Positions 45,183 through 55,236 are shown, counted from the stretch's first letter. The stretch is DNA of 64,000 bases from CALBJU01 sp965247125 (GCA_965247125.1 CBDFGO010000001.1:248001-312000), one strand, 5' to 3'. The notes: generated by a model from the sequence alone, not told the origin. Program-made: numbers and translations.

Positions 45183-46325
45183 TCAGTAAAGGTCGTATTT
45201 GGCTAAACGGCCTTCGAGTGCTCCGTTGACGAGCTCTTTCTTCCAGGTCGTTCGCAACCCAACGCTCTTCAGGAGCGCTGGTTTTCCGACATAGATGTAC
45301 GCGGTCGAGTTGGTACAGCGTTGTTTCAGGAAATCACCGATCGACTTGAAGAAGGGCTCTATTGCGTTTCTACTTCCTACCCGCAATCCATACGGTGGAT
45401 TGGTGATGATAACGCCGTCATTCCACTTAGAAATATCATTGAAGTCGGACTGTTCGAAGCTGACATTCTCACCGCCCGGCAATCTTGAAAGATTCTTTCG
45501 GGCCATTTGAAGGGCCTCTTCCTCGATATCTGATCCCGATATCAGACCCTTTTCGACCGGTAGAATAGCTTCATTGGCCAGAGAACGCGTTTTTTCCCAA
45601 AGAGCTGCGTCAAAGTCCGGTAATTGTTCAAAGCCAAAACGTTTATGCAGATACCCGGACGGGATGGACGCGGTCGCCATCATCGCCTCGGCCAGAATGG
45701 TACCCGATCCACACATGGGATCGAGCAGCGGCTCCTTGCCCTGCCATCCGCTCATGCGGATGATGGCGGCCGCAACGGTCTCCTGAAGCGGAGCTTCAAG
45801 GGCGTCCAATCGATATCCACGGCGATGCATCGAGCGCCCGGCTGCATCGAGACTGATGGTCGCCCGATTATTCTCGATATGCAAATTCAGCCAGACATCC
45901 GGATTGTGCCGATCTATGGAAGGCCTCGAACCGGTCGCAGTCCGAATCTGATCTACGATCGCGTCTTTGAGTTTGAGAGCCGCGTACTTCGAGTGCCGGA
46001 GCCGACTGTTCGATACGGTTGCGAAGATGGCGAGCGTTTTGTCTACGCCGATGAGGGATACCCAATCAATCTCAGAGGCGCGACGATACAGGTAGCGATT
46101 GCTGTGGCAGTCGAAGGTAGCGAAGGGGGCCAGAATCCTTGTCGGGATCCGTGCCTTATAGACGATATCGTACAGAGTCGCCGCGTCGGCCACGAATCGG
46201 ACGCCACGGTAGCCAGGCTCAATGCCTGAGGCCCCCAGCTCACTCAGCTCCTCTCCCCCCATATCTTCTATCGGATGGGCGATCTGGGCGAAATACGTTC
46301 CGTGCTCCTGGTACAGATAGCTCAC
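45183..46325 (-). CDS. THUMP-domain class I rRNA methyltransferase (RlmL/YpsC-like)
   Basis: 380 residues from the GTG at 46325, the usual length, one base after the stop of the preceding gene; in-frame ATGs at 46367 and 46385 lie inside that gene and lack family similarity. N-terminal ferredoxin-like and THUMP RNA-binding part (about 1-160), then the methyltransferase with the SAM loop DPMCGSGTILAEA (about 194-206) and the catalytic NPPYGLR (about 307-313). Relatives make m2G2445 in 23S rRNA; the bifunctional RlmK half is absent. Confidence 0.9.
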   Translation of the reverse strand: MSYLYQEHGTYFAQIAHPIEDMGGEELSELGASGIEPGYRGVRFVADAATLYDIVYKARIPTRILAPFATFDCHSNRYLYRRASEIDWVSLIGVDKTLAIFATVSNSRLRHSKYAALKLKDAIVDQIRTATGSRPSIDRHNPDVWLNLHIENNRATISLDAAGRSMHRRGYRLDALEAPLQETVAAAIIRMSGWQGKEPLLDPMCGSGTILAEAMMATASIPSGYLHKRFGFEQLPDFDAALWEKTRSLANEAILPVEKGLISGSDIEEEALQMARKNLSRLPGGENVSFEQSDFNDISKWNDGVIITNPPYGLRVGSRNAIEPFFKSIGDFLKQRCTNSTAYIYVGKPALLKSVGLRTTWKKELVNGALEGRLAKYDLY

Positions 46326-46326
46326 A

Positions 46327-47574
46327 TTATTGGAGAATGGAGGCCATAGAGCCGGTTGTTCCATCATTCGGTACAGGCTCGACACCGAGTATGTCAGCCA
46401 TCACGTTGTAGATCTCAATATTCAGAAACGGTGTAATCGTAACGCCGTCCTTGAATGCGGATCCGTGAGCGATAAATGTGGCCCGCATTGACAGGGCTTC
46501 ATTGTCGAAGCCGTGGGCACCACCGGTGAAACGATCAGGATTTTGTTGAGCGAAATCGCGGGTACGGGATATTGACCAGCCATCGTCCGCGTACCCGACA
46601 ATGGGCGGGATGCGATGGTTGTCCCGATAGTGAAAACGTTCCGGCACTTCGTTCTTTCTGTAAACAAACAGATTGGGGTGGGCACCGCGAAGTGCGTCGT
46701 AGAGCTCATCTGTTTTTCCTTCGACAGGGTGAAGGCCAAGCAGCGGTGATCCATCGAAAAATGAAACATCGTCCAGGTCGATATAGTCGTCCAGGGCGAT
46801 GACGCGGTCGGGGGACAGTTGGGACATGCCATGATCTGCGATGATGATGATATTTACATGATCGTAAATACCTCTCGATTCCAGGCCGTCTATCAGTCTG
46901 CCCACAAAGGAATCGATTAATGTTACTGCCACTCCGGTCTCCGGCGCCTCCGGGCCGTGTTGGTGACCCGCGTCGTCGACGTGCGGGAAATACATCGATA
47001 TAAATTTCGGACGTTCGCCGTCTGGCATATCGAGTCGCGCCAAAATCTCGTCAACCCTGTCTTCGCCTGGTACGTCGTGATCGTACGTCCACCAATAGGA
47101 AGCTTGCACACCCTTAACGGGCGCTTCGGAGCCAACCCAGAAATACGGCGCTGAACGGATACCACTGTTTTCCGCAGTTACCCAGATCGGCTCGCCACCC
47201 CACCAGCGGGAATCGGTTATCGCTTCTCGGTCATTGATCGCGAATGTGTCATCCAACTCGCTGTCGTACATGGAGTTGGACACCATACCGTGATTGGCCG
47301 GGTACAGACCCGTAACTACACTGTAGTGATTCGGAAAGGTGTTCGACGGGTACACAGGCATCATGCCCTCAGACGCATGCGCTCCACCCGCGATCAGTCG
47401 GTCCAGGTTTGGCGTGTCATACCAGGAGATATAATCCGCCCGGAGTCCATCAAACGATATTAGAATGATCGTGTCCTCGAAATCTTCTGGGGCGGAGACG
47501 AGATTACCCGCTTCCTGGGTAGAGCAACCCAGAAAGAGCAGGTTGACCAGCAAAAGTGACCAAAAAGACCGCAT
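46327..47574 (-). CDS. Nucleotide pyrophosphatase/phosphodiesterase lipoprotein (ENPP type)
   Basis: 415 residues, lipoprotein signal LLFLGCS. Alkaline-phosphatase superfamily sites: SFDGLRADY (first metal), nucleophile threonine in SNTFPNHYSVVTGLYP, FPHVDDAGHQHGP, IIADHGMS and GGAHGFDN, in the right order for ectonucleotide pyrophosphatases. It probably scavenges phosphate or nucleosides from nucleotides in the periplasm, which would suit the nucleoside transporter further on. It forms an operon with the methyltransferase. Confidence 0.92.
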   Translation of the reverse strand: MRSFWSLLLVNLLFLGCSTQEAGNLVSAPEDFEDTIILISFDGLRADYISWYDTPNLDRLIAGGAHASEGMMPVYPSNTFPNHYSVVTGLYPANHGMVSNSMYDSELDDTFAINDREAITDSRWWGGEPIWVTAENSGIRSAPYFWVGSEAPVKGVQASYWWTYDHDVPGEDRVDEILARLDMPDGERPKFISMYFPHVDDAGHQHGPEAPETGVAVTLIDSFVGRLIDGLESRGIYDHVNIIIIADHGMSQLSPDRVIALDDYIDLDDVSFFDGSPLLGLHPVEGKTDELYDALRGAHPNLFVYRKNEVPERFHYRDNHRIPPIVGYADDGWSISRTRDFAQQNPDRFTGGAHGFDNEALSMRATFIAHGSAFKDGVTITPFLNIEIYNVMADILGVEPVPNDGTTGSMASILQ

Positions 47575-47766
47575 GGAAATTGAGTTGTGTGCTTGGAAGA
47601 AGAGCCGCCCGAGGCGGAAAGGCAGAATATCGCTTGCGATCGAAAGAATACAGTCTCTCGTGCAGGATCCTTGAAAACGTAACAGGGCGAAGGGTTCTCC
47701 GGAACCGGCCGGGAAGGGCGTCCGTTGGATTTCGCCACCCGAAAATCTTGATTATCAGCTATTTAA

Positions 47767-48828
47767 ATGGAAATTGCCGGAATAGAATTTGGCGATCGCC
47801 CGGTCTTCCTCGCTCCGATGGAAGATGTGAGTGATCCTCCGTTTCGCTTGATGTGCAAGCGATTCGGTGCGGATATGCTGTACACGGAGTTCATTTCTTC
47901 GGGTGGCCTGGCTTATGGCGCCGAGGGCTCGAAGATGAAGCTCGATATTTACGAGGAAGAACGGCCCGTTGCGATCCAGATATTTGGCGGTGATGTAGAG
48001 CAGGTTCGCCTCGCGACGCGGGTAGTCGACGAGGTCGGTCCCGATCTGATCGATATCAATTTTGGATGTCCCGTCAGGAAGGTTGTCTGCAAAGACGGTG
48101 GTGCAGGCATATTGAAAAATCTGCCGAAGATGCAGGAAATAACCGCTGTGGTCATTGAAGAGTCCAGTGTGCCTGTCACCGTGAAGACTCGTCTGGGATG
48201 GAACGATCAGTCAATTCAGATTCTGGACGTCATAAAAATGCTCGAGGAGACTGGAATTGCCGCGCTCGCTCTCCACGCTCGTACCCGCGCGCAGATGTAC
48301 AAGGGAGAGGCTCGCTGGGAGTGGCTCAGGCGAATAAAGGACGATTCCAAAATGTCGGTCCCGTTAATTGGAAACGGCGATGCCACGTCACCCGAAAAAA
48401 TCGAAGCGATGTTTGAGAAGACGGGCGTTGACGCGGTTATGGTCGGTCGCGGAGCGATCGGGAATCCGTGGATCTTTCGAGATGTAAAAATTTATCGGGA
48501 GACGGGTGAGCTTCCGCCGCCGCCGAGCTGGAACGAACGGTGCGAAGTTATCGCTGAGCATCTGGCTTTAAAGTGTGAGTGGCTGGGAGAGAAAACCGGG
48601 GTCCTCGAAATGAGGAGGATGTACGGCGGATACTTCAAAGGATTCCGTGGCGCCAGTCGACTCAGACACCTGATAATGGGAGAAACCAGCCTCGACGGAG
48701 TCCTCGAGGTTCTTCTCAACTTTTCCGAAGAGGACGCCAAGACCAAGATTCCGGTTGCCGACGTGCGGGCAGTCGCTGTCGCAGCGTCCCTTCCGACAGC
48801 GACACGAAAACGGGCTCAATCAGTCTGA
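47767..48828 (+). CDS. dusB: tRNA-dihydrouridine synthase
   Basis: 353 residues, an FMN-dependent TIM barrel. Motifs: APMEDVSDPPFR (about 18-29), INFGCPVRKVVCKDGGAG with the catalytic cysteine (about residue 114), KTRLGW, LHARTRAQMYKGEARW and VMVGRGAIGNPWIF. It reduces uridine in tRNA; the DusB class is the likeliest by overall pattern. The last 9 bases overlap the convergent binding-protein gene. Confidence 0.94.
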   Translation: MEIAGIEFGDRPVFLAPMEDVSDPPFRLMCKRFGADMLYTEFISSGGLAYGAEGSKMKLDIYEEERPVAIQIFGGDVEQVRLATRVVDEVGPDLIDINFGCPVRKVVCKDGGAGILKNLPKMQEITAVVIEESSVPVTVKTRLGWNDQSIQILDVIKMLEETGIAALALHARTRAQMYKGEARWEWLRRIKDDSKMSVPLIGNGDATSPEKIEAMFEKTGVDAVMVGRGAIGNPWIFRDVKIYRETGELPPPPSWNERCEVIAEHLALKCEWLGEKTGVLEMRRMYGGYFKGFRGASRLRHLIMGETSLDGVLEVLLNFSEEDAKTKIPVADVRAVAVAASLPTATRKRAQSV

Positions 48829-49860
48829 CAACCCCGCCAGATATTCTGCACCGCGCCCTTTGATGTTCTCATCCCAGAATTGCATCCATGTGGGTCCTTC
48901 CTTCGAGAGCCGTTCCCAATCAATCTCCATTGACCGGATATCTGAATCCCGCATCCAGGCTGGTAACATCGATTCATCCAGATCCTCTCGAACCGGAATT
49001 CTATAGTAGCGATTCGCCTGGTCGACGAGTGCGGAGTCGGTGGTCACAAACTCGTAAAACAGTCTGGCGGCATCCAGGGCCGGTCCGTTTTTTACGAGGG
49101 CAATGGCATCGTTGAGTACCGGAGTGCCGCTCGCAGGAAGTGAAAAGCCAAATGGATAACCGTTCAATTCGGACTGGATATAGGTATCTGGCATATTCCA
49201 CAGAGATACATCGCCCTCTTCGCGGGCAATTTTCAGATAGAGCTGTGTAGGGTCCGCCGCGTAGGTCTTGGTGTTGATGTCCAGCCTGGCGAGCCATTTA
49301 TATCCTTCTTCGACCGACTCCTGGCGCATGATCAGGGCGCCCCAGATCGTTCGCATGGTTGAGCTCGCGCCCGGGTATCGAATGATGATTCTGTCGTTCC
49401 ATTCAGGACGCAGAAGGTCATCCCAGTCGCGAGGCCGCTCGTCCTCCTGGACTGTTCGTGAGTTGAAGAGGAGTACCTCCGGCGTCAGAAATGTTGCAAG
49501 CCAGAGGTCACCCGCCCCACGCGATTCTGCTCTGACGTGCGCTGCCCAGGATGGCGTATAGGCTTCGAGGAGGCCCTCGTCAGCCGCGCGTGAGAAGGTT
49601 GGACTGTCGCCCCCCCACCAGATGCTGGCCACGGGATTGGCTCGTTCGGTTCGGACTCGATCGTACGCGTCCTGACCGCCCATGTCAATCCATTGGACAT
49701 TGACGTCTGGATGTGCGGCTTCAAATGCCCGTTCGGAATCACCGAGCAGTTCTTTGCCATGCGGAGAGTAGACTACGAGTCGAGTCCGCTCATCGGACGA
49801 GCAACCGAATAGGAATGGAATGTAGAGAAGCGTGGCAAGCGCGCGGTTCGAAAGAGGCAT
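48820..49860 (-). CDS. Solute-binding lipoprotein, iron(III)-type (FbpA/AfuA-like)
   Basis: 346 residues with lipobox FLFGCS. The fold is a type 2 periplasmic binding protein: LVVYSPHGKELL, WWGGDSPTFSRAADEGLLE, then SIWWGG- and NAIALVKNGP-type segments usual in Fe3+ or 2-aminoethylphosphonate binding proteins. There is no permease or ATPase gene beside it, so it is an orphan component; its partners must be elsewhere, or it binds ligand for another purpose. Three-prime overlap with dusB. Confidence 0.88.
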   Translation of the reverse strand: MPLSNRALATLLYIPFLFGCSSDERTRLVVYSPHGKELLGDSERAFEAAHPDVNVQWIDMGGQDAYDRVRTERANPVASIWWGGDSPTFSRAADEGLLEAYTPSWAAHVRAESRGAGDLWLATFLTPEVLLFNSRTVQEDERPRDWDDLLRPEWNDRIIIRYPGASSTMRTIWGALIMRQESVEEGYKWLARLDINTKTYAADPTQLYLKIAREEGDVSLWNMPDTYIQSELNGYPFGFSLPASGTPVLNDAIALVKNGPALDAARLFYEFVTTDSALVDQANRYYRIPVREDLDESMLPAWMRDSDIRSMEIDWERLSKEGPTWMQFWDENIKGRGAEYLAGLSD

Positions 49861-49920
49861 GTAGAAACTTTTCCGGGAGACAATTTTATGGAGAAACAGA
49901 AGCTCCTACGATTCAGAACC

Positions 49921-52248
49921 CTACCCGATCCGGCGAAGTCGCGCCAGTCGAATAAGAAGCTTCTTTTGCCCTACTTCCTCGAAAAATACCGTTGCTTTCG
50001 CTTGTTGCCCCGATCCTTCCGTGGAAATAACTTTTCCCTCGCCAAAAAGGTGATGTTCGACCTGCATCCCTGTAGCGATGTTGGCACTTTCTTCTTCGTC
50101 GTACACAACCCTCCTTTCACCCTTCAGGGCCTTGGGAGTTACGGTTTTAGAGTCATCACGGTCATCCCGAAGGTTTTTTCGGTAATAAAATGGATCTATT
50201 TTATCATAGGAAACGCCCAATGAGCGGCTGTTGAAGCGATCTGCTTTCGGATCAAAAGAGTGTCCTGTTTCGGTGCGGATTACTTCCGGGTCGATCTCCC
50301 CAAAGAATCTGCTGCGAACGGCCGGCTGCTGCTCGCCGAATCGGAAACGGCTCCGAGCGTGGGATAAGAAGAGAAGTTTTTCCGCGCGTGTGGCGCCGAC
50401 ATAGAAGAGTCTTCGTTCCTCCTCCAATTCTTTCGGATCCTGCGCCGCAGCCTGCAGAGGGAAGAGTCCTTCTTCCATTCCCGTCAGAAAAACGACGGGG
50501 TACTCCAGTCCCTTCGAGGCATGCAGCGTCATGAGAGTGACACGATTTTCAGAATCCTGAGCTTCATCTGCATCGGTGAGCAGGGATACGTCCTGAAGAA
50601 ACGCGCTCAAGGTGCCTTCCTCTCCCTGAGTGTGCGAAAACTCTGCGATGGCATTCAGCAGTTCCTGCACGTTTTCCCATCGCACCAGATTTTCCGGCGT
50701 GTTTTCCTTTCGAAGGTCTTCCAACAGCCCCGTTTCACGTATCAGTGCTTTTGCGACGTCCGCTGCGGGCTCGGTTGCGGCCTGCTCGCGGTAGCCGCCA
50801 ATCATATCACGGAAAGCCGCAACCGAGCCCGCAGCACGGCCTGCCAAACCCGTTTCATCGACTCGTTCCAGGGCTTCCCACGCCCCAACATTAAGTCGGT
50901 CGGAAAACGCCCAGAGCTGTGCTTGGGATTTAGCCCCAATACCCCTGGTCGGCATGTTGATCACGCGGCGAAGGCTGGCAACATCATTCGGATTTACGAC
51001 CAATCGCAGATACGCCAGCGCGTCCTTGATTTCTCTTCGCTGATAAAAAGACACGCCACCCACTACCCGATAGGGTATTCCTCCTCGACGGAGGGCATCT
51101 TCCAGCGATCGACTCTGTGCATTGGTCCGATAGAGGATTGCGAAATCCTTGTTCAGGAATCCCAGCCGAACCTGAATATCTCGGACCCGGCGTTCAATTT
51201 TCTGCGCTTCATCCCGCTCTGAGATGGACTCCAGCATGATGATGGGATCTCCTTCGTCATTATCGGTCCAGAGCTTCTTATCGAGCTGATTCTGATTGTT
51301 CTTGATGATCGAATCTGCGAGTTGAACGATTCGCTGCGTGGAGCGATAGTTTTGCTCCAGCCGGATCGTCTTTGCGTTGGGATAGTCTCGCTGGAAGGAC
51401 AACATGTTGGTGATATCCGCACCTCGAAAAGCATAGATGCTCTGTGCATCATCTCCCACCACGCACAGATTGCCATGCTTCTTCGAAAGCGTGCGCGCCA
51501 ACAGATACTGGGCTTTGTTCGTGTCCTGGTACTCGTCGATGTGGATGTACCGCCACCGATTCTGATATTTTTCCAGGATGTCAGGGTGGTTATCGAAAAG
51601 TTGAATGGGCTTCAAAAGCAGGTCGTCAAAATCCATCGCGTTCGCGGAGCGTAGTTCGTCCAGATAGGGCTGATAGAGCTCAGCCGCGCGCACCTGAGCC
51701 TGAGTGACAGCCAACTGCGCGTATTCGGAAGGCGAGACCATCTTGTTCTTGGCACTCGAAATGAGATGCTGAATCGACCGGGGCCTGATCTGTTGGGTGT
51801 CGATCGCGAATCGGTGCATCAGATCCCGAATCACGCGCTGACTGTCGTCAGAATCGTAGATGGAAAAATTCGATGTGTATCCGATTCGATCTCCATCCAC
51901 CCTCATGACCCGGGCGAACATCGAGTGAAACGTGCCCAGTGCCATTCCGCGACCCACTTCTTCACCAACGAGCTCCAGAACCCGTTCACGCATAGCTCGG
52001 GCCGCCTTGTTGGTAAAGGTGATCGCTAGTATCTCCCAGGGACGCGACTTTCCAGTTGCGAGCAGATGTGCGATGCGATGCGTCAGTGTCCGTGTCTTGC
52101 CGGAACCGGGTCCCGCCACAATCAGCACGGCGCCCTCACTGGCACTCGCTGCTTCTCTCTGCGCATCGTTGAGTCCCTCGAGGATGACAGCCGCAGAGGT
52201 TATGGGTGCGGGAGCATCGTCATCGGGGAGCAAAGTGAATTGGGTCAT
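49921..52248 (-). CDS. pcrA: UvrD/PcrA-family DNA helicase
   Basis: 775 residues, superfamily 1A. Motifs in order: Walker A VAGPGSGKTRTL (about 44-55), TFTNKAARAMRER, DEYQDTN (about 233-239), VGDDAQSIYAFRGA, LEQNYRST, VTLMTLHASKGLEYPVVFLTG and YVGATRAEKLLFLSHA. The C-terminus ends in the PcrA-type Tudor-like fold (VEHHLFGEGKVIS). It works in repair and replication restart. Intact. No neighbour suggests a special role. Confidence 0.96.
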   Translation of the reverse strand: MTQFTLLPDDDAPAPITSAAVILEGLNDAQREAASASEGAVLIVAGPGSGKTRTLTHRIAHLLATGKSRPWEILAITFTNKAARAMRERVLELVGEEVGRGMALGTFHSMFARVMRVDGDRIGYTSNFSIYDSDDSQRVIRDLMHRFAIDTQQIRPRSIQHLISSAKNKMVSPSEYAQLAVTQAQVRAAELYQPYLDELRSANAMDFDDLLLKPIQLFDNHPDILEKYQNRWRYIHIDEYQDTNKAQYLLARTLSKKHGNLCVVGDDAQSIYAFRGADITNMLSFQRDYPNAKTIRLEQNYRSTQRIVQLADSIIKNNQNQLDKKLWTDNDEGDPIIMLESISERDEAQKIERRVRDIQVRLGFLNKDFAILYRTNAQSRSLEDALRRGGIPYRVVGGVSFYQRREIKDALAYLRLVVNPNDVASLRRVINMPTRGIGAKSQAQLWAFSDRLNVGAWEALERVDETGLAGRAAGSVAAFRDMIGGYREQAATEPAADVAKALIRETGLLEDLRKENTPENLVRWENVQELLNAIAEFSHTQGEEGTLSAFLQDVSLLTDADEAQDSENRVTLMTLHASKGLEYPVVFLTGMEEGLFPLQAAAQDPKELEEERRLFYVGATRAEKLLFLSHARSRFRFGEQQPAVRSRFFGEIDPEVIRTETGHSFDPKADRFNSRSLGVSYDKIDPFYYRKNLRDDRDDSKTVTPKALKGERRVVYDEEESANIATGMQVEHHLFGEGKVISTEGSGQQAKATVFFEEVGQKKLLIRLARLRRIG

Positions 52249-52440
52249 TTAGAAAGTGACATCCGAGTGGATGAAGAGATCAGAGTGCATGAAATAGGTC
52301 GGAGCGAAAACTCAGTGGCGAAAGATACGTGACGGGCAAGGCGTCTTAAAGGGTGCTGGCTACAATTGGCAGTTCTTTGGCAATTGCCGCGCTCGTGTAT
52401 ATTCCGCGGTCAGCTGATCCTACACTCCACCCGGATAAAG

Positions 52441-53760
52441 ATGGACTTCATCGCTCTCCTTCGCGGCCTGCTGGGCCTGTCAGTCATTTTGGGCCTGGCC
52501 TATCTGGTATCGAACAACAAGAAAAGAATAAGCTGGCGCATGGTTGGTTCAGCGCTGGGACTACAGGTGGTGCTGGCGATTTTTCTGCTTAAGGGACAGG
52601 CTATGGGAGAAGTCTTCGCCCCGCTGGGGTGGCCCCAGGCGTTCTTCTCCTGGGTGAGTAGCTTCTTTGTTCTCGTGCTCAACTTCACGACCGCAGGAGC
52701 TGAATTTATATTCGGTGCCCTCGCCCTTCCCGAGGGCACGGAGGGAAGTCTGGGTCAGTTCTTCGCTTTTCAAGTTTTGCCGACCATCATCTTTTTCGGC
52801 TCCCTCATGGCAGTGATGTATCACCTGGGTGTGATGCAGAAAATCGTCCAGGGGATGGCGTGGGCGATGAGCAAGTTTCTTGGGACGAGCGGCGCAGAAT
52901 CTCTTTCGGTGACTGCAAACATTTTTGTCGGTCAGACCGAGGCTCCACTTGTCATACGACCCTTCCTGAATAACATGACGATGTCGGAACTGATGGCCGT
53001 CATGACGGGTGGCATGGCGACCATCGCCGGAGGCGTTATGGCCGCCTATATCCAGATTCTGGGTGATCCTTACTCTGCGGCAATGGGCGTTCCCCTGGAT
53101 GTGGGAAGGTTATTGTTTGCCGAACAGCTACTTGGCGCGAGCATCATGGCCGCTCCAGCGGCCCTGTTGCTCGCGAAGATGATGATTCCAGAGGTGGATG
53201 AGCCGGAGACGAGCGGACTTGCGAAAATAGAAGTCGAAAAAACGTCTGCAAACATCATCGATGCGGCCGCTACCGGAGCGTCAGACGGGCTCAAATTGTC
53301 GCTCAATGTGGGCGCCATGTTGCTGGCATTTCTCGCCCTGATTGCGATGCTCAACTATATCATTGGATACGGCGCGGGACTGTTCGGAGCCTCTCTGACT
53401 ATCGAGCAGATTTTGGGCTGGGGACTTGCCCCGCTCGCGTGGACCATCGGAATTCCATACGAGGATATCGTCAAGTTCGGCTCCCTTCTGGGGACGAAGG
53501 TGATTGCGAACGAGTTCGTGGCCTATCTAAATCTGGCTGGATTGATAGGAGAGGGGGTCTTAAATCCCAAAACTATCGTCATGGCAACATTCGCCTTATG
53601 TGGGTTTGCCAACCTGTCTTCCATTGCGATTCAGATTGGAGGCATTGGTCCCCTTGCACCGGAACGAACGTCTGACCTTGCCAAGCTGGGAGTACGCGCT
53701 GTGCTCGCGGGTACGTTCGCCAACCTCATGACGGCGACCATCGCAGGTGCCTTGATGTGA
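52441..53760 (+). CDS. nupC: Concentrative nucleoside transporter (NupC family)
   Basis: 439 residues from the ATG at 52441; the frame is open a further 25 codons upstream, without signal or similarity. Multi-pass, with the CNT signatures GQTEAPLVIRPFL (about 166-178), the gating segment MTGGMATIAGGVM, GTKVIANEFVAYL and CGFANLSSIAIQIGG. It takes up nucleosides with Na+ or H+. The periplasmic nucleotide phosphodiesterase 5 kb upstream could supply substrate. Confidence 0.95.
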   Translation: MDFIALLRGLLGLSVILGLAYLVSNNKKRISWRMVGSALGLQVVLAIFLLKGQAMGEVFAPLGWPQAFFSWVSSFFVLVLNFTTAGAEFIFGALALPEGTEGSLGQFFAFQVLPTIIFFGSLMAVMYHLGVMQKIVQGMAWAMSKFLGTSGAESLSVTANIFVGQTEAPLVIRPFLNNMTMSELMAVMTGGMATIAGGVMAAYIQILGDPYSAAMGVPLDVGRLLFAEQLLGASIMAAPAALLLAKMMIPEVDEPETSGLAKIEVEKTSANIIDAAATGASDGLKLSLNVGAMLLAFLALIAMLNYIIGYGAGLFGASLTIEQILGWGLAPLAWTIGIPYEDIVKFGSLLGTKVIANEFVAYLNLAGLIGEGVLNPKTIVMATFALCGFANLSSIAIQIGGIGPLAPERTSDLAKLGVRAVLAGTFANLMTATIAGALM

Positions 53761-53779
53761 GCAGGGACGCTCCAGGGTG

Positions 53780-54511
53780 CTATTTTTCCGCGCCGAACAG
53801 CACTTTCATGCGTGCCCAGGAAGGAGTGGGCCGGAATTGGCCGTTTTTGAGGATATAAGCTGGCTTCCAGCGCATCTCGGTCATGGCGCGCATGGCGATC
53901 CGGTCCAGCGTGGGATGAAGGTCATCCAGTTTCTTGATCGCTTTCGGTACGCCTTCTTTGTTCAGGGCAATCTGCAGGAATACGGCTCCGGAAATACCTT
54001 TTCCTTTGAGGCTGTCAGGCACCTGAATGGGGATCTCCAGGCCCAGTTTCGTGATGCTTATGGGATACCTGAAATGGCGTATCAGGATCTGGTACGCAAC
54101 GCGTTTATACTCTTTGATGAGAGGCTGGACGTCGCCTTCGAGGTTGATTCCCGTAATTTTTGGCACTACGTACTTCTCAAAAAGGGAATCAACCAGTTCC
54201 GGCTCATTTCTGAAGAGTTCGATCAGACTCTCTTTCAGGTACTGATTGAACTTGCGCTGGGCCAGTTCCATTTCGGCGTCGGACGTCCCGTCAATCTTCA
54301 ATGACAGCAAAAAACTCCCGGATACGCCCATATCCTCCATGGTTTCCAGTGCGCGGTAGGCATTCGTGGTATCCGCCCCCACCTGCCACCAAATGGTGGA
54401 GTTACCATACCATCCCTTTGGAGTAGATACAGGTATGCTTTCCTCCTGACCGCATCCCGCGGTAGAGGCTCCTGTACTCAGAATCAGTATGATGGTCCAG
54501 ATTCGATGCAT
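53780..54511 (-). CDS. Lipoprotein with TonB C-terminal-like domain
   Basis: 243 residues: a lipoprotein signal ending in TAGC, a helical middle (about 60-150), and a C-terminal domain (about 160-240) with SGAVFLQIALNKEGVPKAIK and RIAMRAMTEMRWKPAYILKN, the pattern of the TonB_C / energy-transducer family. It lacks the usual N-terminal membrane helix and proline-rich spacer, being lipid-anchored instead, so it is likely a periplasmic TonB_C-like adaptor. Convergent with nupC. The 179 bases upstream show nothing. Confidence 0.75.
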   Translation of the reverse strand: MHRIWTIILILSTGASTAGCGQEESIPVSTPKGWYGNSTIWWQVGADTTNAYRALETMEDMGVSGSFLLSLKIDGTSDAEMELAQRKFNQYLKESLIELFRNEPELVDSLFEKYVVPKITGINLEGDVQPLIKEYKRVAYQILIRHFRYPISITKLGLEIPIQVPDSLKGKGISGAVFLQIALNKEGVPKAIKKLDDLHPTLDRIAMRAMTEMRWKPAYILKNGQFRPTPSWARMKVLFGAEK

Positions 54512-54690
54512 GAGAGAAGAAAAAGGACGTGAGTAACCCCTATTCGGTCCTAAAAGACACGCTTAGAGCTAAAATGTTGCGACATCCCTGCCTCATTGAT
54601 AAAGATAGGTCTGGAATCTGAGTTCTCAACAACTGAACAGATCAAGGGGGCAATTCCAGCTACGCGGGCCCGCACGTGTTCGGCGTGATG

Positions 54691-55176
54691 TTATGCAGCG
54701 CTTTCGCTTACGAGACGAACAAAGTAGTGTCGACGGTCCATGGCTACGACCTTTACCCGGCTTCCGGCCGAGATAAAGTCTCCCTCTGTGACCACTTCGA
54801 TGCGCTCACCATCGATCTCGGCAATACCGGTTGGGCGAAGAGGTGTCACAGCTGTCCCCTTTTTCCCCAGATATCGAGCCCGCTGCTCACTTTCACGGGC
54901 AATTTGCTTGTCATCAGTTTGGAGACTGGATGAGAGGATGAACTGGTTCCAGGCTCCCGACTTCCACAACCACCAGAAGGCTCCCCCGGAAAGCAAACTC
55001 GCGGAGCTCATCGCTAGGACGCCACCCAAAACTCCCGCCTCTAAAAACGCGACGGCGATCGCCGCCAGCAACATGACCGCTCCGATGATTCCGACTACAT
55101 TGAGTCCGGGAATCAAGTACACTTCGGCGACTATCAGTAGCACACCGACAATAATTAAAGCGATAGGGATTAGCAA
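54691..55176 (-). CDS. NfeD-family membrane protein (short form)
   Basis: 161 residues: three to four hydrophobic segments in the first 75 residues (LIPIALIIVGVLLIVAEVYL, GLNVVGIIGAVMLLAAIAV) and a C-terminal OB-fold (KKGTAVTPLRPTGIAEIDGE, VVTEGDFISAGSRVKVVAMD). Short NfeD proteins usually partner a membrane protease or stomatin; here a long NfeD is 146 bases upstream in the same direction. Confidence 0.9.
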   Translation of the reverse strand: MLIPIALIIVGVLLIVAEVYLIPGLNVVGIIGAVMLLAAIAVAFLEAGVLGGVLAMSSASLLSGGAFWWLWKSGAWNQFILSSSLQTDDKQIARESEQRARYLGKKGTAVTPLRPTGIAEIDGERIEVVTEGDFISAGSRVKVVAMDRRHYFVRLVSESAA

Positions 55177-55193
55177 TTCCGCACTGTGTTAAA

Positions 55194-55236
55194 TTTTACG
55201 GAGGGTTGAATTTTACGGATAGTTGGGTTTTACGGA
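55194..55236. repeat. Three TTTTACGGA repeats at 17-base period
   Basis: TTTTACGGA starts at 55194, 55211 and 55228, with the in-between bases partly conserved (GTTGAA / GTTGGG). They lie between the two NfeD genes, just upstream of the short one. They may be a binding-site array or a local tandem duplication. Confidence 0.6.
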
